Assembly (NCBI GenBank): GCA_030631625.1
Contig: DAOVKT010000014.1
Coordinates: 1 to 28,326, forward strand
Origin: JAGLTZ01 sp023135015
GTDB lineage: Bacteria; Blakebacterota; Blakebacteria; Blakebacterales; Blakebacteraceae
Length of the DNA stretch: 28,326 nucleotides
Reading direction: 5' to 3'
Shown in pieces: positions 25,176 to 28,326 of this stretch. The position numbers were made by a program, and so were the translations under genes. The notes beneath the pieces were generated by a model. It did not search any database. It was not told where the DNA came from and was given only the letters and a program-made list of their open reading frames with translations. The stretch's first letter is position 1, and the number at the start of each line of letters is the position of its first letter.

Positions 25176-28100
25176 ATGGAAATGCCGTCGACCGGTAGGG
25201 GAGATGCCGGCAGCGCGTGGGAAGGACTGCGGGCGCTGGGATCCGAGCTCGAACGGGAGATAGCGGGTGAGGTCGGCTTCGACGAGTGGACGCGGATGCT
25301 CTACTCCACCGATGCCAGTATATACAGGATCATGCCCCTGGGGGTGGTGTTTCCAAAGACCGAAGACGACGTCGCGGCTACGGTGGCGTTGTGCACGCGT
25401 TACGGCTTCCCCATGCTCCCCAGGGGAAGTGGAACCTCCCTGGCCGGTCAAACGGTAGGGGAGGCGGTTGTCATCGATTTCAGCCGGTACATGGACGGGG
25501 TCGTGCGATTCGAGCCGGAATCGGGGTCGATTTCCGTGCAGCCGGGTATCTATCTCGGGAGTATGAACCTGAAGGTCGCCGGTTCCGGGCTGATGTTCGG
25601 TCCCGACCCGGCCAGCGCCGAGCATGCCACAGTCGGTGGGGTAATGGGGAACAACGGCACCGGGGCCCACTCTATCCTGTACGGGATGGCGGGCGATCAC
25701 CTGCGAAGTGTCAGTGTGATCCTGGCCGACGGGACCCGGGCCGTCTTCGAAGAGGTTTCCTGGAGTGAGGCGCACAGGCGTGGAGGGTTACCGGTTCCCG
25801 GAACCCCGGGCAGCACGGCAGGCGGGCCACGGGCCGCCCCGCCTCCGGTAGATCTGCATTCCTCCATCTACCGCGAGATAATCCGGATAGCGCTGGACCA
25901 CGCCGATGCGATCCAGGAGGCGTTCCCGAAGACCTGGCGCAGGGTCGGCGGGTACGCTCTGGATGCGTTCCAACCAGAAAAACCCCTCAACCTCTCCAGG
26001 CTGATCGCAGGCAGTGAGGGAACCCTCTGCACGATTGTAGAAGCCGAACTCGGGCTCGTGCCGATGCCTTCAGGAACCAGCCTGGCGGTCCTCTCCTTCG
26101 ACAGCATGCTCAGCAGTCTGGCGACGGTGCCCGCACTGCTTGCCGAAGCGCCGTCGGCGGTGGAACTGATGGATTCCATGCTGATGGGTCTGTGCCGGCG
26201 CCACCCCGATTATTCGCGCCGGCTGACCTTTGTAGAGGGTGAGCCTGAGGCATTGCTCGTCGTGGAGGTATACGGTGAGAGCGAAGCGGAGCGGGCCGCA
26301 CACCTGGAACGTTTGGAGCGGACAGCACGCGATGCCGCCGAAGGGCCATTCGGGGTGCTCTATTTCCATGACCAGGCAGAGCAGGCTAACATTTGGGCAG
26401 TAAGAAATGCAGGGTTGGGGCTTCTGATGAGCAAGCGGGGTGACCATAAACCGATCCCCTTCGTCGAGGACACAGCGGTTCCTCCCGAAAGGCTCCGCGA
26501 CTACATAGCAGATGTACTTCGGGTGCTGCACGACCACGAGACTCCTGCAGCGTTCTACGCCCATGCCTCGGCCGGTTGCCTTCACATCAGGCCTCTGATC
26601 AACCTGAAGGATCCCCCCGAAGTGGCGAAGATGGCCTCTATCTCGGAGGCAGTTTTAGAACTTGTACTCCAATACAGCGGTGCGATGGCTGGAGAGCACG
26701 GCGACGGCCTGGCACGAAGCGCGCTGAACCCTAGGATCTACGGAAATGAGGTCTACGGGCTGTTCGAGCGGGTGAAGGATACATTCGATCCCGAAGGTCT
26801 GATGAACCCCGGCAAGATCGTGCGCGCTCCCGCGATGACAGACTCCCTCAGATTCGGCCCTGATTACCGGACAGCGCCAGTCGCCACTTTTTTCGACTTC
26901 ACCGCCGACGGAGGGTTTGCAAGAGCGGTGGAGATGTGCAGCGGTTCGGGAGAATGCCTGAAGATAGGCACCGGGACGATGTGTCCATCTTTCATGGCCA
27001 CGAAGGATGAGAAGAATTCCACCCGGGGTCGGGCGAATTCACTCCGCGCGGTCCTCTCCGGCGCCGTCTCCTCCAAGGGGATGGAGGATGAGCGTCTCCA
27101 CGAGACTCTCGACCTGTGTCTGGAATGCAAGGCCTGCAAGACGGAATGTCCCAGCCAGGTTGACATGACCCGCCTGAAGACCGAGTTTCTCGCTCACTAC
27201 TACAAGGCTCGGGGAACCCCTCTCCGTGTCCGCCTCTTCGGCAACATAGACAGGCTGAACCGCATCGGCTCCATGACGGCACCCCTCAGCAACTGGCTTG
27301 CGGCCTCATATCCTGTTCGCTGGCTGCTGGACAGGGTTTTAGGTGTGGATATGCGTCATTCGATGCCCACCTTCCACCGCCGGACCCTGGAGAAGCAGTA
27401 TGCCAGATCGGGCCGTGGCCCGAGGGCGTCCGATGTCTCGGAGCCGGCGCGGGGGACGGTCTGGCTGCTTCCTGATACATTTACCAACTACAACGACCCC
27501 GGGATAGGAATGGCCGCGGTAAGGCTGCTCCGGGCGGCCGGTTATCAGGTACGGCTTCTGCCAATGCCGGGCGGGAGCAGCGGACGCGCAATGCTCTCAA
27601 AGGGAATGATCAAACAGGCCAGGGAGGTGGCCAGGGCCAACCTGGAGGTGTGGGCGCCGCTGGTTGCTGTTGGAATCCCGATCCTCGGCCTTGAGCCTTC
27701 TGAACTTCTCACACTTCGGGACGAGTATCCCGTACTGGTGCCTGGAAAGGCCGCTGATGCAGTTGCCGGTGCAGCTCTTATCCTGGAGGAGTGGCTGGCC
27801 GGAATGGAAGACGAGCTTGGGCCGGCCCTGCAGTTCAGGTCTCCCAGGGATTACGACGAAGCACACCTGCTGGTGCATGGGCACTGCCACCTCAAGGCAT
27901 TGGTGGGAATGGAGCCCCTGCTGACCGTGCTTGGATGGCTGCCCCAGACAGAGGTGAAGGAGGTGGACTCAGGATGCTGCGGCATGGCGGGGTCGTTCGG
28001 GTTCGAGAAGGAACATTACGATCTTTCGATGGCTATCGGGGCGCAGCGTCTCTTCCCTGCGATCGAGGGATTGAACGGGCGCGGTACGGTAGTGGCTCCC

Positions 28101-28190
28101 GGCACTTCGTGCCGCCAGCAGATAAGGGATGCCACCGGGAGGGAGCCGCTGCATCCGGTGGAAGTGTTGGCCGGAAGACTGGTAAACTAG
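25176..28190 (+). CDS. FAD/Fe-S D-2-hydroxyacid dehydrogenase (YdiJ-like)
   Basis: A 1004-residue one-chain fusion. The N-terminal half is a PCMH-type FAD domain with PRGSGTSLAGQ (from residue 82), GGVMGNNGTGAHSILYG and GSEGTLCTIVEAELGL, followed by an FAD-oxidase C-terminal domain ending GEHGDGLARS...FDPEGLMNPGKI. The second half is ferredoxin-like with CSGSGECLK...GTMCPSFMATKDEKNSTRGRANSLR, the 4Fe-4S motif CLECKACKTECP (648-659) and a cysteine-rich CCG domain with HGHCH and SGCCGMAG (Cys934-935). This architecture and length match YdiJ/D-2-hydroxyglutarate and D-lactate dehydrogenases, which oxidise a D-2-hydroxyacid and pass electrons to the quinone pool or an electron carrier. The exact substrate is inferred. 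The start is supported by GGGAG upstream. The stop is overlapped by hairpin copy 3. Confidence 0.93.
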   Translation: MEMPSTGRGDAGSAWEGLRALGSELEREIAGEVGFDEWTRMLYSTDASIYRIMPLGVVFPKTEDDVAATVALCTRYGFPMLPRGSGTSLAGQTVGEAVVIDFSRYMDGVVRFEPESGSISVQPGIYLGSMNLKVAGSGLMFGPDPASAEHATVGGVMGNNGTGAHSILYGMAGDHLRSVSVILADGTRAVFEEVSWSEAHRRGGLPVPGTPGSTAGGPRAAPPPVDLHSSIYREIIRIALDHADAIQEAFPKTWRRVGGYALDAFQPEKPLNLSRLIAGSEGTLCTIVEAELGLVPMPSGTSLAVLSFDSMLSSLATVPALLAEAPSAVELMDSMLMGLCRRHPDYSRRLTFVEGEPEALLVVEVYGESEAERAAHLERLERTARDAAEGPFGVLYFHDQAEQANIWAVRNAGLGLLMSKRGDHKPIPFVEDTAVPPERLRDYIADVLRVLHDHETPAAFYAHASAGCLHIRPLINLKDPPEVAKMASISEAVLELVLQYSGAMAGEHGDGLARSALNPRIYGNEVYGLFERVKDTFDPEGLMNPGKIVRAPAMTDSLRFGPDYRTAPVATFFDFTADGGFARAVEMCSGSGECLKIGTGTMCPSFMATKDEKNSTRGRANSLRAVLSGAVSSKGMEDERLHETLDLCLECKACKTECPSQVDMTRLKTEFLAHYYKARGTPLRVRLFGNIDRLNRIGSMTAPLSNWLAASYPVRWLLDRVLGVDMRHSMPTFHRRTLEKQYARSGRGPRASDVSEPARGTVWLLPDTFTNYNDPGIGMAAVRLLRAAGYQVRLLPMPGGSSGRAMLSKGMIKQAREVARANLEVWAPLVAVGIPILGLEPSELLTLRDEYPVLVPGKAADAVAGAALILEEWLAGMEDELGPALQFRSPRDYDEAHLLVHGHCHLKALVGMEPLLTVLGWLPQTEVKEVDSGCCGMAGSFGFEKEHYDLSMAIGAQRLFPAIEGLNGRGTVVAPGTSCRQQIRDATGREPLHPVEVLAGRLVN

Positions 28191-28326
28191 TGTCATGTCA
28201 CGTAGCAAATGTCGGCACCGAGAGTGACGCCGTGCTTGACCGGCAAGGCGTGGCGACGAGGCATAGCGGTGGCTATGGCGAGGAGACGCAACGCAGCCGG
28301 TCGGGATACGGCGCCGCTCGAATGCC
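28185..28326. repeat. Hairpin repeat, copy 3 (diverged, truncated by window end)
   Basis: About 142 bases align with the reverse complement of copies 1 and 2 and would need about 30 more to be complete. The apical stem CATAGC/GCTATG and the core GCGTGGCGACGAGG are clear; the outer arm has diverged (TAGTGTCATGTCACGTAG). At the swapped positions both arms changed together relative to copies 1 and 2. It begins at the dehydrogenase stop TAG (28188-28190). Confidence 0.85.

Overview
The window is a dense, GC-rich (by eye mid-to-upper 50s %) bacterial chromosome segment from a diderm. It encodes a TolC-type outer-membrane efflux protein, a porin-like beta-barrel, two or three lipoproteins, and a carboxypeptidase-regulatory-like/DUF5686 outer-membrane protein. 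The last of these, together with a DUF2961 (GH172) enzyme, points to the FCB side of the tree (Bacteroidota relatives such as Latescibacterota, Krumholzibacteriota or similar uncultured phyla). That placement is inference: there is no rRNA or tRNA in the window.

Layout. 1-2816: the end of one ABC ATPase, a 173-bp hairpin repeat, a second ABC ATPase and a TolC-like protein, which look like the tail of an export operon. 2836-4765: a DUF1232 membrane protein, then a translationally coupled trio of ECF sigma factor, zinc anti-sigma factor and YbjQ-family protein. 4766-6660 (minus): a lipoprotein coupled to a SEC-C-motif protein. 6799-8695: a small membrane protein (+) and a lipoprotein (-) converge on a structured intergenic element and a terminator. 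8937-10571: a GAF-like sensor with a degenerate GGDEF domain. 10645-16054: a complete SUF iron-sulfur assembly set, with sufS on plus running tail-to-tail into a minus-strand sufB-sufC-sufD-sufU operon that has a strong promoter. 16255-17247: a porin-like protein followed by the second hairpin repeat. 17597-20776: a very large secreted GH172/Ntn-hydrolase fusion. 20781-21839 (minus): a two-domain GNAT-type protein. 21959-25134: an unknown soluble protein and the DUF5686 protein. 25176-28190: a 1004-residue FAD/Fe-S D-2-hydroxyacid dehydrogenase, followed by a third, window-truncated hairpin repeat.

The most unusual feature is the dispersed hairpin family. Two full copies are exactly 173 bp, a third runs off the window end, and all start at or within a few bases of stop codons. 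Their apical stems carry repeated tandem G.A mismatches separated by single Watson-Crick pairs. In the third copy those pairs are swapped G-C to C-G on both arms at once, which is direct covariation evidence that the folded form is selected. Other points of interest are the GH172/Ntn fusion, a perfect palindrome in the spacer of the suf promoter, a second structured intergenic element at 7260-7386, and convergent gene pairs whose stop codons touch. All alignments and folds were done by eye; no search or folding program was run.
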